The notes: generated by a model not told the origin, from the sequence alone. 64,000 nt of DNA from Paracoccus aestuariivivens (GCF_009711225.1 NZ_WMIE01000001.1:434001-498000), one strand, 5' to 3'; positions 1-13,332 are shown, counted from the first letter of the stretch. Numbers and translations are program-made.

Positions 1-4397
<4,397 letters not shown>

Positions 4398-4402
4398 ACC
4401 TG

Positions 4403-4429
4403 AAACGGGGGCCGATTGGCCCCCGTTTT
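4403..4429 (+). terminator. Rho-independent terminator of gltB
   Basis: A perfect 11-bp stem (4403-4413 with 4418-4428) has a GATT loop and ends in TTTT. It starts six bases after the gltB stop. Confidence 0.9.
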
Positions 4430-4456
4430 CATTTCCGCCCCTCGCCGACGGTCCGG

Positions 4457-4795
4457 CTAGCTTGCCGGATCAAATCCGAACACGCGCAGTTCCTGCGAAC
4501 AGCGGCAGGCCGCAGCGAGCTTTGCGGCCCATTCCACCGCTGCCTCGCGGGTCGGCAGTTCCAGCACCGCGAAGCCGCCATTGATTCGGCTACCGGGATA
4601 TATCCGGGACGATACTGCCCCATCGGCGGAAACCAGCACCGGTGCGACCGATTCGTCGATACCGCCGCCAAAGACATAGACACCGGCCCGCTTGGCCTCT
4701 TCGATCACCGCATGGGAATCGGTGTCGATCATGGGAAGTTCGTCGTCGGAAACGACAAAGGCTTCGCTGGGAAACGAGATGAGATATTTGGCCAT
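4457..4795 (-). CDS. YCII-related domain protein
   Basis: A 112-residue protein starting MAKYLISFPS. The frame extends upstream to 4882, but that part looks like non-coding sequence. The start at 4795 gives the usual YCII N-terminus (short beta strand with a YLI pattern) and the usual small size. YCII domains form a dimeric ferredoxin-like fold; a few act as dehydrochlorinases but most have no known role. The C-terminal part, with a hydrophobic strand then a helix rich in Ala and Glu (EAAVEWAAKLA), fits the fold. It converges on gltB across the terminator. Family assignment is moderate; function is unknown. Confidence 0.7.
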   Translation of the reverse strand: MAKYLISFPSEAFVVSDDELPMIDTDSHAVIEEAKRAGVYVFGGGIDESVAPVLVSADGAVSSRIYPGSRINGGFAVLELPTREAAVEWAAKLAAACRCSQELRVFGFDPAS

Positions 4796-4931
4796 AGCGC
4801 CATGATGGGCCTCGTGGTGAGTCGAGGCAACTGCACATCCTGCCAATCCGGCTGACCGCAATCCGACGGTTGGCGAAGGCAACGAACCCCGCTAAAACGC
4901 CCTTTCAAGGGATTCGAACAGGGAAGCGCGT

Positions 4932-5819
4932 ATGTCCGCGACCGAAAGAATCGCGATCGGCAGCATTTTCGTCGGCATCCTCGTCCTGAGCCTCAAGACC
5001 TTGTCATGGTGGCTGACGGGATCGGTCGCGCTGTTGTCGGATGCGATGGAAAGCATCGTGAACGTCGCGACCGCCGTCGCGGCGCTGATCGCAATCCGCG
5101 TGGCCGCGCGCCCCGCCGACCGTGAACATCCCTATGGCCACCACAAGGCCGAGTTTTTCAGCGCCGTGCTGGAAGGCGCGATGATCATCGTCGCCGCCCT
5201 GCTGATCCTGCGCGAGGCGGTGCATGGCTTCATGAATCCGCGCGTACTGGATGCTCCGCTTGAAGGGTTGCTGATCAATATCGGGGCCAGCGTCATCAAT
5301 GCGTGGTGGTGCTGGGTGCTGATCTCGCGCGGGCGGAAGCTGCGTTCTCCGGCACTGCTGGCCGACGGGCACCATCTGCTGTCGGATGTGCTGTCCTCGG
5401 GCGGGGTGGTGATCGGAGTCACGCTTGCGGTGATTTCGGGCTGGGCCGTTCTGGACCCCGCGCTGGCGGCGCTGGTCGCGGTAAACATCCTGTGGTCGGG
5501 CTGGAAAGTCATGACCAGATCCCTATCGGGCCTGATGGACGAGGCCGTGGCCGAGGACACGCTGGACAAGATCCGCGGCACGATCTCGGATCATGCCACC
5601 GGCGCGATCGAGGCGCATGACCTGCGCACCCGCCATGCCGGACCCAAGACCTTCATCGACTTCCATCTGGTGGTGGACGGCCAGACCACAGTCGAGCAGG
5701 CGCATGACATCTGCGACCGCGTCGAGCAGGCGTTGCGCCGCGAACTGCCCGAGTCGACGATCACGATCCACGTGGAACCCGAACACAAGGCCAAGCATTC
5801 CGGCGTTCTGGTGATCTGA
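4932..5819 (+). CDS. Cation diffusion facilitator (FieF-like) metal efflux transporter
   Basis: A 295-residue inner-membrane protein with about six membrane helices followed by a C-terminal cytoplasmic ferredoxin-like domain (about residues 205-285). CDF proteins exchange divalent metal (Zn, Fe, Mn, Co) for protons. The transmembrane site is visible as SDAMES in helix 2 and as HHLLSD (H-x3-D) in helix 5. HPYGHHKAE, the His-rich family signature, lies between helices 2 and 3. In FieF the helix-2 site is D-x3-D; here the second position is Ser, with Glu one residue earlier. The gene stands alone ahead of the dctB-type gene. Metal specificity cannot be read from sequence. Confidence 0.9.
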   Translation: MSATERIAIGSIFVGILVLSLKTLSWWLTGSVALLSDAMESIVNVATAVAALIAIRVAARPADREHPYGHHKAEFFSAVLEGAMIIVAALLILREAVHGFMNPRVLDAPLEGLLINIGASVINAWWCWVLISRGRKLRSPALLADGHHLLSDVLSSGGVVIGVTLAVISGWAVLDPALAALVAVNILWSGWKVMTRSLSGLMDEAVAEDTLDKIRGTISDHATGAIEAHDLRTRHAGPKTFIDFHLVVDGQTTVEQAHDICDRVEQALRRELPESTITIHVEPEHKAKHSGVLVI

Positions 5820-5882
5820 CGGCAATATTGCGCGGCGCGCCTGCGGCTGTCACATTTCCGTCCGGGGACCGGAGGAAATTAC

Positions 5883-5915
5883 ATGGCACAGATTTGCGTG
5901 GCGCGATGCGCTTAG
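5883..5915 (+). other. Possible 10-codon leader ORF overlapping the kinase start
   Basis: The best ribosome binding site ahead of the kinase (GGAGGAAATT, 5871-5880) is spaced for the ATG at 5883. That ATG opens a 10-codon frame (MAQICVARCA, stop 5913-5915) out of frame with the kinase. The kinase ATG at 5906 lies inside it. This is either a translational-coupling leader or a sign of an indel that cut the kinase off from its true start. Confidence 0.3.
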
Positions 5916-7738
5916 GCGGATCATCGGGCACGGTTTGGCGCGCCGTTCTGGGGTCGGCGGGGCTGGCGCTGACCGTCTGGCTTTGCGCGCAATGGGCCAA
6001 TCAGCATTATCTGACAGCGGGGCTGGGGCGGGCCTCGACCGCGCTGCGGCTGACGGTGAACGCCTTGCAGGCCGATCTGGCCCGCTACGAGGTCGTGCCG
6101 CAACTGGTCGGCGATCTGGACCTGATCCATCAACTTGCCGCCGATCCGGAAAATCCAGATCTGCGCGCCCGTACCAATCTGTGGCTGGCCGAGCAGAATC
6201 TGGCCGTGCAGGCCTCGGATATCTATCTGATCCTGCCCGATGGCGAAACGATCGCCCATTCGACCCACGAAGGGCCGAACAGCTTCATCGGCCAGAATTT
6301 CAGCTACCGCCCCTATTTCATCGACGCGATGGCGGGGCGGACGGCAAGGTTCTATGGCGTCGGCACGACGTCGGGGGTGCGAGGCTATTATTTCTCGGCG
6401 CCGGTTCGGGACGATCTGGGACGGATAACGGCGGTTGTCGCGGTCAAGATCGGGGTCGAACGGATCGAGGCATCATGGCGCGGCGGCGAATATCGCGTGC
6501 TGGTCACCGATCCCGACGGCACGGCCTTCTTGTCCTCGGAACCAAGCTGGCTGTATCATAGCCTGCACCCCCTGACGCCAGAACGCATGGCGCGCAGCAT
6601 CGCCGTGCGGCGCTATGCCGAGACGCCGTTGGCAGAGTTTCCGAATCAAGCCGACACCCAGTTTGACGTGCCGATGCTGCGTTTGACCGATCGCACGGGG
6701 CCGCAGGAGTACATCATCGCCTCGGAACTGATGCCGGATGCGGGCTGGACGGTGCATGTGCTGCTCAACAGTGCCGAGTTGCGATCCGAGGCGCGGTTGG
6801 CGGTGCTTGGTCTGATCTTGCTGTTAACGGCGGCGGGTTTCGGCGCGCTGATGTGGCGGCAGCGCCGCGTGCAGACTGCTCAACGTCTGGCGATCGAGCG
6901 TTTCGCCCATGCCGAGCTTGAGCGTCGCGTCGACGAACGTACCGCCGCCTTGGCGCAGGTGAACGGCCAGCTTGAGCAGGAAATCGCGGAACGCCGCGCG
7001 ACCGAGGCCGAGTTGCGGGCAACGCAGGCAAGTTTGGTGCAGGTTGGCAAGCTGGCGGCCTTGGGGCAGATGTCGGCGTCGCTGTCGCACGAGATCAACC
7101 AGCCCTTGGCGGCGGCACGGAACTATGCCGACAGCGCCGCCATCCTGATCGAGCGCGGGGACTTGGCTCGGGCGCGCGAGAATATCGGCCAGATCCTGTT
7201 GCTGGTCGATCGCATGGCCGCCATAGGAAAACATCTGCGGCAGGCGGCACGGAAGCCCGACGATGTTCTGGGCGCGGTGACCCTTGCCCCGCTGCTGGAC
7301 GAAACCCGCACCATCGTCGAGGCGCGGCTGGCCAGTTCCGGCGCGGTGCTGGATTGCGATCTGCCGCGTGATCTACCTGCCCTGCGCGCGGGTCCTACAC
7401 GGCTGCAGCAGGTGCTGGTCAACCTGATCTCCAACGCCGCCGACGCGGTCGAGAATGCGCCGGATCGCCGGATCACCCTGACCGCGCGGGCCGAGGGGGA
7501 TCAGGTCGCGATCCGTGTCCGTGACCGTGGCGCGGGCATCCCCGAGGCGATTCTACCTCGGATTTTCGATCCGTTCTTCACCACCAAGGGCGTGGGCGCG
7601 GGGCTGGGCCTGGGCCTGTCCATCACCGCCAATATCATCCGCGATTTCGGCGGCGAAATCACCTGCCGCAATGCCGCGACAGGGGCCGAGTTCTGTATCC
7701 GCCTGCCCATCGCCAAACCCGCCGAGGTTGCCGCATGA
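5906..7738 (+). CDS. dctB: DctB-type sensor histidine kinase
   Basis: A membrane sensor of about 610 residues. One N-terminal helix is followed by a periplasmic double-PDC sensor region (about 40-280), a second helix near 300, a short coiled coil, then HisKA and HATPase domains. The H-box is SHEINQPLAAARNY with phospho-acceptor near residue 395 (codon 7088). The ATPase lobe keeps the N-box (LVNLISNAADAVENAP) and the G-boxes (GAGLGLGLSI). The periplasmic GTTSGVRGYYFS motif resembles DctB sensors of C4-dicarboxylates. It overlaps the regulator gene by ATGA. Given the TctCBA operon downstream, the likely ligand is a di- or tricarboxylate. The start is uncertain: an in-frame TTG at 5828 and this ATG are both possible. 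Confidence 0.88.
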   Translation: MRLGGSSGTVWRAVLGSAGLALTVWLCAQWANQHYLTAGLGRASTALRLTVNALQADLARYEVVPQLVGDLDLIHQLAADPENPDLRARTNLWLAEQNLAVQASDIYLILPDGETIAHSTHEGPNSFIGQNFSYRPYFIDAMAGRTARFYGVGTTSGVRGYYFSAPVRDDLGRITAVVAVKIGVERIEASWRGGEYRVLVTDPDGTAFLSSEPSWLYHSLHPLTPERMARSIAVRRYAETPLAEFPNQADTQFDVPMLRLTDRTGPQEYIIASELMPDAGWTVHVLLNSAELRSEARLAVLGLILLLTAAGFGALMWRQRRVQTAQRLAIERFAHAELERRVDERTAALAQVNGQLEQEIAERRATEAELRATQASLVQVGKLAALGQMSASLSHEINQPLAAARNYADSAAILIERGDLARARENIGQILLLVDRMAAIGKHLRQAARKPDDVLGAVTLAPLLDETRTIVEARLASSGAVLDCDLPRDLPALRAGPTRLQQVLVNLISNAADAVENAPDRRITLTARAEGDQVAIRVRDRGAGIPEAILPRIFDPFFTTKGVGAGLGLGLSITANIIRDFGGEITCRNAATGAEFCIRLPIAKPAEVAA

Positions 7739-9075
7739 GTCGTGTTCTGTTGATCGACGATGACGAGCAGATGCGCTCCTCAACCGCGCAGGCGCTGGAT
7801 CTGGCGGGGTTTGCCGTCGATGCGCTGAGTTCGGGCGACGAGGCACTGGCTTTGGCGGGGCCGGGCTTTGCTGGCGTTGTCGTCAGCGACATCCGCATGC
7901 CGGGGATGGACGGCATGACCCTGTTGGGGCGGCTGCATGAAATCGACCCCGAAATCCCGGTCATTCTTGTCACCGGCCATGCCGAGGTTCCCTTGGCGGT
8001 CGAGGCGATCCGCGGCGGGGCCTATGATTTCATCGAGAAGCCTTTTGTCGTGCAGGAACTGGCAACCGTGATCCGCCGCGCCTTGGAACATCGTGGGCTG
8101 ATTTTGGAGAATCGTCGCCTTCGCGCCGTCGCGGGCAAGCGCGACGATGTCGAGGCGCGCTTGCCGGGCCGTACGCAGGTCATGGTCGATCTGCGCTACC
8201 GCTTGCGGGCGATCGGGGCCTCGGATGCAGATGCGCTGATCATTGGCCCGACCGGGGCTGGCAAAGAGGTCGCTGCCCGCACTTTGCATGACATCTCCTC
8301 GCGCGCGGGTCGACCCTTTATCGCGATCAATTGCGCCGCCTTGCCCGAGGCGCTGATCGAATCGGAACTGTTCGGACACGAGGCGGGGGCCTTTCCCGGC
8401 GCGCTGCGGCCCCGTTATGGCAAGTTCGAACATGCCCGAGGCGGCACGGTGCTGCTGGATGAGATCGGCTCGATGCCGCTGGAATTGCAGGCGAAACTTC
8501 TACGCGTCTTGCAGGAACGAGTGATCACGCGGCTGGGCTCGAACGATCCGGTGCCGCTTGATGTACGGTTCATTGCCACCAGCAAGGTCGATCTGGCGAC
8601 GCTGGTCGCCCAAGGCGCATTCCGCGAGGATCTGTTCTGGCGGCTGAACGTCGCCGTGCTGCATGTGCCGCCGCTGGCCGCGCGGCGCGAGGATATTCCG
8701 CTGCTGTTCCTACAGTTGCTTCGGGAATCCGCTGCGCGCCATAACGTACCCGAGCGAGAGGCTCCGGCGAGCCTGCTCTCTAGCCTTGCCGCGCGGGACT
8801 GGCCCGGCAACGTGCGTGAGTTGCGCAATCTGGCCGAGCGTCTTGTGCTGGGTTTGGACGGGGCCGAATCCCTGCCCCCCTCGGGCGCGCGTCTGGCCGA
8901 GCGTGTCGCGGATTTCGAGCGCAGCCTGATCGCCGGGACTATCGCCGCGCATGGCGGGCGGCTGCGTCCGGTCTATGAGACCTTGGGGATTTCCCGAAAG
9001 ACGCTTTACGAAAAAATGCAACGCTACGCCTTGGACCGTCATCTGATCGTCGAGACCCCCGGAGAAGATGTTTGA
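7735..9075 (+). CDS. dctD: DctD-type sigma-54 response regulator
   Basis: A 446-residue regulator with receiver (phospho-Asp D52 in SDIRMPGMDG), AAA+ sigma-54 activator domain (about 145-370) and C-terminal Fis-type helix-turn-helix (LGISRKTLYEKMQRY). Walker A reads GPTGAGKE and the arginine-finger region is present. The sigma-54 contact loop reads GAFPGA (8386-8403) instead of the usual GAFTGA. It overlaps dctB by four bases and is followed by the tct genes, so it probably activates them. No clean sigma-54 -24/-12 promoter was seen before tctC. Confidence 0.88.
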   Translation: MSRVLLIDDDEQMRSSTAQALDLAGFAVDALSSGDEALALAGPGFAGVVVSDIRMPGMDGMTLLGRLHEIDPEIPVILVTGHAEVPLAVEAIRGGAYDFIEKPFVVQELATVIRRALEHRGLILENRRLRAVAGKRDDVEARLPGRTQVMVDLRYRLRAIGASDADALIIGPTGAGKEVAARTLHDISSRAGRPFIAINCAALPEALIESELFGHEAGAFPGALRPRYGKFEHARGGTVLLDEIGSMPLELQAKLLRVLQERVITRLGSNDPVPLDVRFIATSKVDLATLVAQGAFREDLFWRLNVAVLHVPPLAARREDIPLLFLQLLRESAARHNVPEREAPASLLSSLAARDWPGNVRELRNLAERLVLGLDGAESLPPSGARLAERVADFERSLIAGTIAAHGGRLRPVYETLGISRKTLYEKMQRYALDRHLIVETPGEDV

Positions 9076-9095
9076 TGGGTGGATTTCCACCCATC
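9074..9095. promoter_or_regulatory. 9-bp inverted repeat between dctD and tctC
   Basis: GATGGGTGG (9074-9082) and its exact complement (9087-9095) are separated by ATTT. The repeat overlaps the dctD stop codon. No T-tract follows, so an operator for the upstream regulator is as likely as a weak attenuator or terminator. Confidence 0.4.
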
Positions 9096-9261
9096 TCGGA
9101 TAGCGGCTTGTTACCTTTTCTACCCAATTCCTGCCCTATTGCCGCCCGACACCACCGCGCCACCGGATAATTCCTTTTGCGCGATGGCCATGCTTCGCGC
9201 AGTCTGTCAGCCAGCGGCGGCATCGGGAGTGACCGCCGATTTCATTCCTTGGGAGGGGAAG

Positions 9262-10236
9262 ATGGCTTTCAAGAAGCTTCTCGGTGCGCTTGTCGCCGCC
9301 ACGATGCTGACCGCTCCGGCCTTTGCCGCGGGCTATCCGGAACGCCAGATCACCATGGTCGTGCCGTTCTCGGCCGGGGGGCCGACCGATACCGTGGCGC
9401 GTCTGGTCGCCGAGAAGATGTCCAGCGATCTGGGCCAGCAGATTGTCGTTGAAAACGTCGGCGGCGCTGGCGGCACCCTGGGCGCGGGTCAGGTCGCCAA
9501 GGCCGAGGCTGATGGCTACACCGTGCTGTTGCACCATATCGGCATGGCAACCTCGGCCACACTTTACCGCAACCTTGCCTATGACACCCTGAACGCCTTT
9601 GAATATGTCGGGCTTGTCACCGAGGTGCCGATGGTCGTCGTCGCTCGCAAGGATTTCGAACCGGCGGATTTCAATGCCTTCAAGGATTACGTCAAAGCGA
9701 ATGGCGACAAGCTGACTCTGGCCAATGCCGGAATCGGCGCGGCCTCGCATCTGTGCGGGATGCTGCTGATGCAGGCGCTGGAAACGCCGCTGGTCACGGT
9801 TCCCTATAAGGGCACCGGCCCCGCGATGACCGACCTTCTGGGCGGGCAGACCGACATCATGTGCGACCAGACCACCAACACCACGCAGCAAATCCAGGGC
9901 GGCACGATCAAGGCCTATGCCGTGACCACGCCCGAGCGTCTGCCGCTGTTCCCCGACCTACCGACGGCCAAGGAATCGGGCCTCGACAGTCTGGAATTCG
10001 CGATCTGGCACGGCATCTACACGCCCAAGGGCACGCCCGCCGAGGTGAATGAGCGCCTGTCCAAGGCCCTGCAGGCAGCGCTCGCCGATGGCGGCGTGAT
10101 CAAGGCCATGGCCGATCTGGGCACCGCCCCCTCGCCCGCCGAGGATGCCACCCCCGCCGCGCTGAAGGCCAAGCTGGAAGCCGAGATCACCCGCTGGAAA
10201 CCGGTGATCGACGCCGCTGGCACCTACGCCGACTGA
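9262..10236 (+). CDS. tctC: Tripartite tricarboxylate transporter binding protein (first copy)
   Basis: A periplasmic solute receptor of 324 residues. The start is set by the strong GGGAGGGG ribosome site and by the signal peptide MAFKKLLGALVAATMLTAPAFAA; the frame extends upstream to 9079 without support. The mature protein begins with YPERQITMVVPFSAGG, the conserved TctC opening. TctC proteins capture citrate or other carboxylates and hand them to TctAB. It is first in the operon with tctB, tctA and a second tctC. The ligand is unknown. Confidence 0.93.
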   Translation: MAFKKLLGALVAATMLTAPAFAAGYPERQITMVVPFSAGGPTDTVARLVAEKMSSDLGQQIVVENVGGAGGTLGAGQVAKAEADGYTVLLHHIGMATSATLYRNLAYDTLNAFEYVGLVTEVPMVVVARKDFEPADFNAFKDYVKANGDKLTLANAGIGAASHLCGMLLMQALETPLVTVPYKGTGPAMTDLLGGQTDIMCDQTTNTTQQIQGGTIKAYAVTTPERLPLFPDLPTAKESGLDSLEFAIWHGIYTPKGTPAEVNERLSKALQAALADGGVIKAMADLGTAPSPAEDATPAALKAKLEAEITRWKPVIDAAGTYAD

Positions 10237-10293
10237 TCCTTCCGGTCCCGCCGCGCCTGCCGTGGCGGGATCGATTCCGACAGGGGGAAGAAC

Positions 10294-10755
10294 ATGTCCG
10301 CAAAACCCAAGGACAGAACCGATATCGCGACCGGACTGCTGCTGATGGCGGCGGCGGTTTTTTTTGGCTGGCAGACGATGGGGCTGGAGATCGGCACCTC
10401 GTTGCGGATGGGGCCGGGTTATTTCCCGATGGTCCTGTCGGGCCTGCTGTTCCTGCTGGGGCTGCTGGTCTTTCTGAAAGCTTTCGGGCGCGAGGACGAG
10501 CCTTTCGGCAAGGTCGCTTGGCGCGGCATGGCCTTCATCCTGCCTGCTCCAGTCTTTTTCGGCCTGACGGTGCGCGGCTTGGGCTTCGTGCCGGCGCTAT
10601 TTCTGGCGGCGCTGATCGCGGCGCAGGCCTCGACCCGGCTGAAGCCGTTGCACGGGCTGGTGCTGGCGGTGATCGTCACCATCGCCTCGACGCTGATCTT
10701 CAGCTACGGGCTGGGCCTGCCCTTCCGCCGCTTCGGCCCTTGGCTGCAATTCTGA
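10294..10755 (+). CDS. tctB: Tripartite tricarboxylate transporter small membrane subunit
   Basis: A 153-residue protein with four predicted membrane helices, the expected size and topology for TctB. The N-terminal TDIATGLLLMAAAVFFGWQT stretch and a GPGYFP motif near residue 45 are typical. A GGGGGAAG ribosome site precedes the ATG. It lies between tctC and tctA in the standard order and forms the membrane complex with TctA. Confidence 0.9.
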   Translation: MSAKPKDRTDIATGLLLMAAAVFFGWQTMGLEIGTSLRMGPGYFPMVLSGLLFLLGLLVFLKAFGREDEPFGKVAWRGMAFILPAPVFFGLTVRGLGFVPALFLAALIAAQASTRLKPLHGLVLAVIVTIASTLIFSYGLGLPFRRFGPWLQF

Positions 10756-10765
10756 GGGGGCGGGG

Positions 10766-12274
10766 ATGGATCTGCTAAACAACCTCGCGCTTGGCTTCTC
10801 GGTCGCCTCGTCGCTGGCCAATATGGCCTTCTGCCTGATCGGGGTGATCCTTGGCACGCTGATCGGCGTCTTGCCCGGCATCGGGGCCACGGCGACCATC
10901 GCCATGCTGCTACCGATCACCTTCCAGCTTGAGCCGGTCTCGTCGCTGATCATGCTCGCTGGCATCTATTACGGCGCGCAATATGGCGGCTCGACCACGG
11001 CGATCCTGATCAACATGCCGGGCGAAAGTTCCTCGGCCGTGACCGCCATCGACGGCTACCAGATGGCGCGGAAGGGTCGCGCCGGGACCGCACTGGCAAC
11101 CGCCGCGATAGGGTCGTTCTTTGCCGGGACCGTGGCGACCTTTCTGGTGGCGATCTTCGCGCCGCCCTTGACCACGATCGCGCTGAAATTCGGCGCGGCG
11201 GAATATTTCAGTCTGATGGTCATGGGGCTGGTCATGTCGGTGGCGCTGGCGCATGGCTCCGTCCTGAAGGCGCTGGCCATGGTGGTGCTGGGCCTGCTGC
11301 TGGGCCTCGTCGGCACCGATATCTATACCGGCGCGCCGCGCTTCACGCTGGGCATCACGCAATATGCGGATGGGCTGAATTTCGTGGCCCTCGCCGTCGG
11401 CGTCTTCGGCATCGCCGAGATCCTGCGCAACCTTGAGGACGAGCATGATCGCGAGGTGATGACCAAGAACATCAACCGCCTGTTCCCCACCCGCGAGGAA
11501 TTGCGCCAGATGGTCGGCCCGGTCCTGCGCGGCACAGCGGTCGGCTCGGTCCTAGGCATCCTGCCCGGCGGCGGGGCGATCCTTGCCAGCTTCGCCAGCT
11601 ACACGGTGGAAAAGAAGATCTCGAAACACCCCGAGGAATTCGGCAAGGGCGCGCTGGCGGGCGTCGCTGGCCCCGAAAGCGCGAACAACGCGGGCGCGCA
11701 GACCAGCTTTATCCCGCTGCTGACACTGGGCATCCCCGCAAACCCGGTCATGGCGCTGATGATTGGCGCGATGATCATCCAAGGCATCGTGCCGGGCCCG
11801 AATGTCGTGACCGAGCAGCCCGCGCTGTTCTGGGGCATCATCGCCAGCATGTGGATCGGCAACCTGATGCTGGTGGTGCTGAACCTGCCGTTGATCGGGC
11901 TATGGGTGAAGCTGCTGACTGTGCCCTATTACATCCTGTTCCCGATCATCATGGCGATGTGTTCGATCGGGGTCTATTCGGTCGCCTCGAACACCTTTGA
12001 CCTATACGCCGTCGCCTTCTTCGGACTGCTCGGATACCTGATGTCCAAGCTGCGCTGCGAGCCTGCGCCCCTGCTGCTGGGCTTTGTCCTTGGCCCGCTG
12101 CTCGAGGAAAACCTGCGCCGCGCCATGATCCTGTCGCGCGGCGATCCCACCACCTTCATCACCCGCCCGATCAGCGCGACGCTGCTTTTGCTGACCGCCG
12201 CCGTGCTGGTGCTGGTCTTCTTGCCGCAGATCCGCAAGCGCCGGGACGAGGTCTTCACCGAAAGCGACGCATGA
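10766..12274 (+). CDS. tctA: Tripartite tricarboxylate transporter large membrane subunit
   Basis: A 502-residue polytopic permease with the repeated TctA half-domains. Conserved glycine-rich segments are visible: GVLPGIGATATIAMLLP near the N-terminus, YYGAQYGGSTTAILIN and GILPGGGAILASFASY. These form the transport path of this ion-driven secondary carrier. It begins 10 bases after tctB and its stop overlaps the ATG at 12271, although the downstream gene more probably starts at 12295. Confidence 0.95.
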   Translation: MDLLNNLALGFSVASSLANMAFCLIGVILGTLIGVLPGIGATATIAMLLPITFQLEPVSSLIMLAGIYYGAQYGGSTTAILINMPGESSSAVTAIDGYQMARKGRAGTALATAAIGSFFAGTVATFLVAIFAPPLTTIALKFGAAEYFSLMVMGLVMSVALAHGSVLKALAMVVLGLLLGLVGTDIYTGAPRFTLGITQYADGLNFVALAVGVFGIAEILRNLEDEHDREVMTKNINRLFPTREELRQMVGPVLRGTAVGSVLGILPGGGAILASFASYTVEKKISKHPEEFGKGALAGVAGPESANNAGAQTSFIPLLTLGIPANPVMALMIGAMIIQGIVPGPNVVTEQPALFWGIIASMWIGNLMLVVLNLPLIGLWVKLLTVPYYILFPIIMAMCSIGVYSVASNTFDLYAVAFFGLLGYLMSKLRCEPAPLLLGFVLGPLLEENLRRAMILSRGDPTTFITRPISATLLLLTAAVLVLVFLPQIRKRRDEVFTESDA

Positions 12275-12294
12275 TCACTAAAGGGAGGAAGAAC

Positions 12295-13260
12295 ATGACA
12301 ATGAAACTGACCCGCCGCCTGATGCTGGGCGCGGCCATGGCGATGGGACTGGCGGGGGCGGCAAGCGCCGCCTTCCCCGAGCGCCAGATCACGCTGGTGA
12401 TCCCCTTCGCCGCCGGAGGCTCGACCGATGTGGTGGGCCGGATCGTCGCCGAGCGGATGGGCAAGGCGCTCGGCCAGCAGATCGTCGTGCAAAACGTGGG
12501 CGGCGCGGGCGGCAGCCTTGGCGCGCAGCAGGTGGCAAAGGCCGATGCCGATGGCTACACGATCCTGATGGGCACGGTCGCGACCCATGCGCTGAACCCG
12601 CTGATCCTGAAGCAGAAGCCCTATGATCCGGTCGCGGATTTCGCGCCGGTCTCACTGCTGGTTCTGGTCCCGAACGTCCTGGCGGTGAACCCTGAACTGC
12701 CGGTGAACTCGGTGCAGGAGCTGATCGATCTGGCGAAGAAAGAGGATCTGTCCTTTGCCTCCTCGGGCAATGGCACGCCGCTGCATCTGTCGGGCGCGCT
12801 GTTCAACTCGATGGCGGGGACCGAGATCGCGCATATCCCCTATAAGGGTTCGGGTCCGGCGCTGACGGATGTGCTGGGAAATCAGGTGCCGATCATCTTC
12901 GACAACCTGCCTTCGGCATCTGGCCATATCACCAGTGGCAAGCTGAAGGCGCTGGGAGTCACGACCAAGGAACGCGCCCCATCCTTCCCCGATGTCCCGG
13001 CCATTGCCGAGACCCTGCCCGGCTATGAAACCTATAGCTGGAACGCGCTTTTCGCCCCCGCAGGCACCCCGCCCGAGGCGATTGCCGCGCTGAACAAGGC
13101 CGCGCTGGAAGCCATGGCCGATCCCGAGGTCGCGAAACGCATGGGCGAATTCTCGGCCACCATCGTCGCCTCATCGCCCGACGATCTGGGCAAGCATGTC
13201 GCGACTGAGATGGCGAAATGGGAGCCGGTGGTGAAAGCCGCCAATGTAAGTCTGGATTAG
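12295..13260 (+). CDS. tctC: Tripartite tricarboxylate transporter binding protein (second copy)
   Basis: A second TctC-family receptor of 321 residues in the same operon. GGGAGGAAG at 12283-12291 and the signal peptide (MTMKLTRRLMLGAAMAMGLAG, cleavage near ASA-AF) select the ATG at 12295. The mature N-terminus FPERQITLVIPFAAGGSTDV closely parallels the first copy, but the two proteins diverge inside. The first has LCGMLLMQALETPL where this one has LSGALFNSMAGTEI, so their ligands may differ. Transcription ends at a terminator 43 bases downstream. Confidence 0.92.
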   Translation: MTMKLTRRLMLGAAMAMGLAGAASAAFPERQITLVIPFAAGGSTDVVGRIVAERMGKALGQQIVVQNVGGAGGSLGAQQVAKADADGYTILMGTVATHALNPLILKQKPYDPVADFAPVSLLVLVPNVLAVNPELPVNSVQELIDLAKKEDLSFASSGNGTPLHLSGALFNSMAGTEIAHIPYKGSGPALTDVLGNQVPIIFDNLPSASGHITSGKLKALGVTTKERAPSFPDVPAIAETLPGYETYSWNALFAPAGTPPEAIAALNKAALEAMADPEVAKRMGEFSATIVASSPDDLGKHVATEMAKWEPVVKAANVSLD

Positions 13261-13302
13261 GGTCGGCTGCGCCAACCGTCATGTCATTCAAACAGATTTC
13301 GT

Positions 13303-13332
13303 AACGCGGGCCTATGTCGGGTCCGCGTTTTT
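13303..13332 (+). terminator. Rho-independent terminator of the tct operon
   Basis: A 10-bp stem with one G-U pair (13303-13312 with 13320-13329) has a 7-base loop and runs into TTTTT. Confidence 0.8.

Noticed and set aside
9180..9215. TGGCCATGCTTCGC as a sigma-54 -24/-12 promoter for tctC
   Set aside because: The GG-to-GC spacing is one base short and the second half is a poor match.
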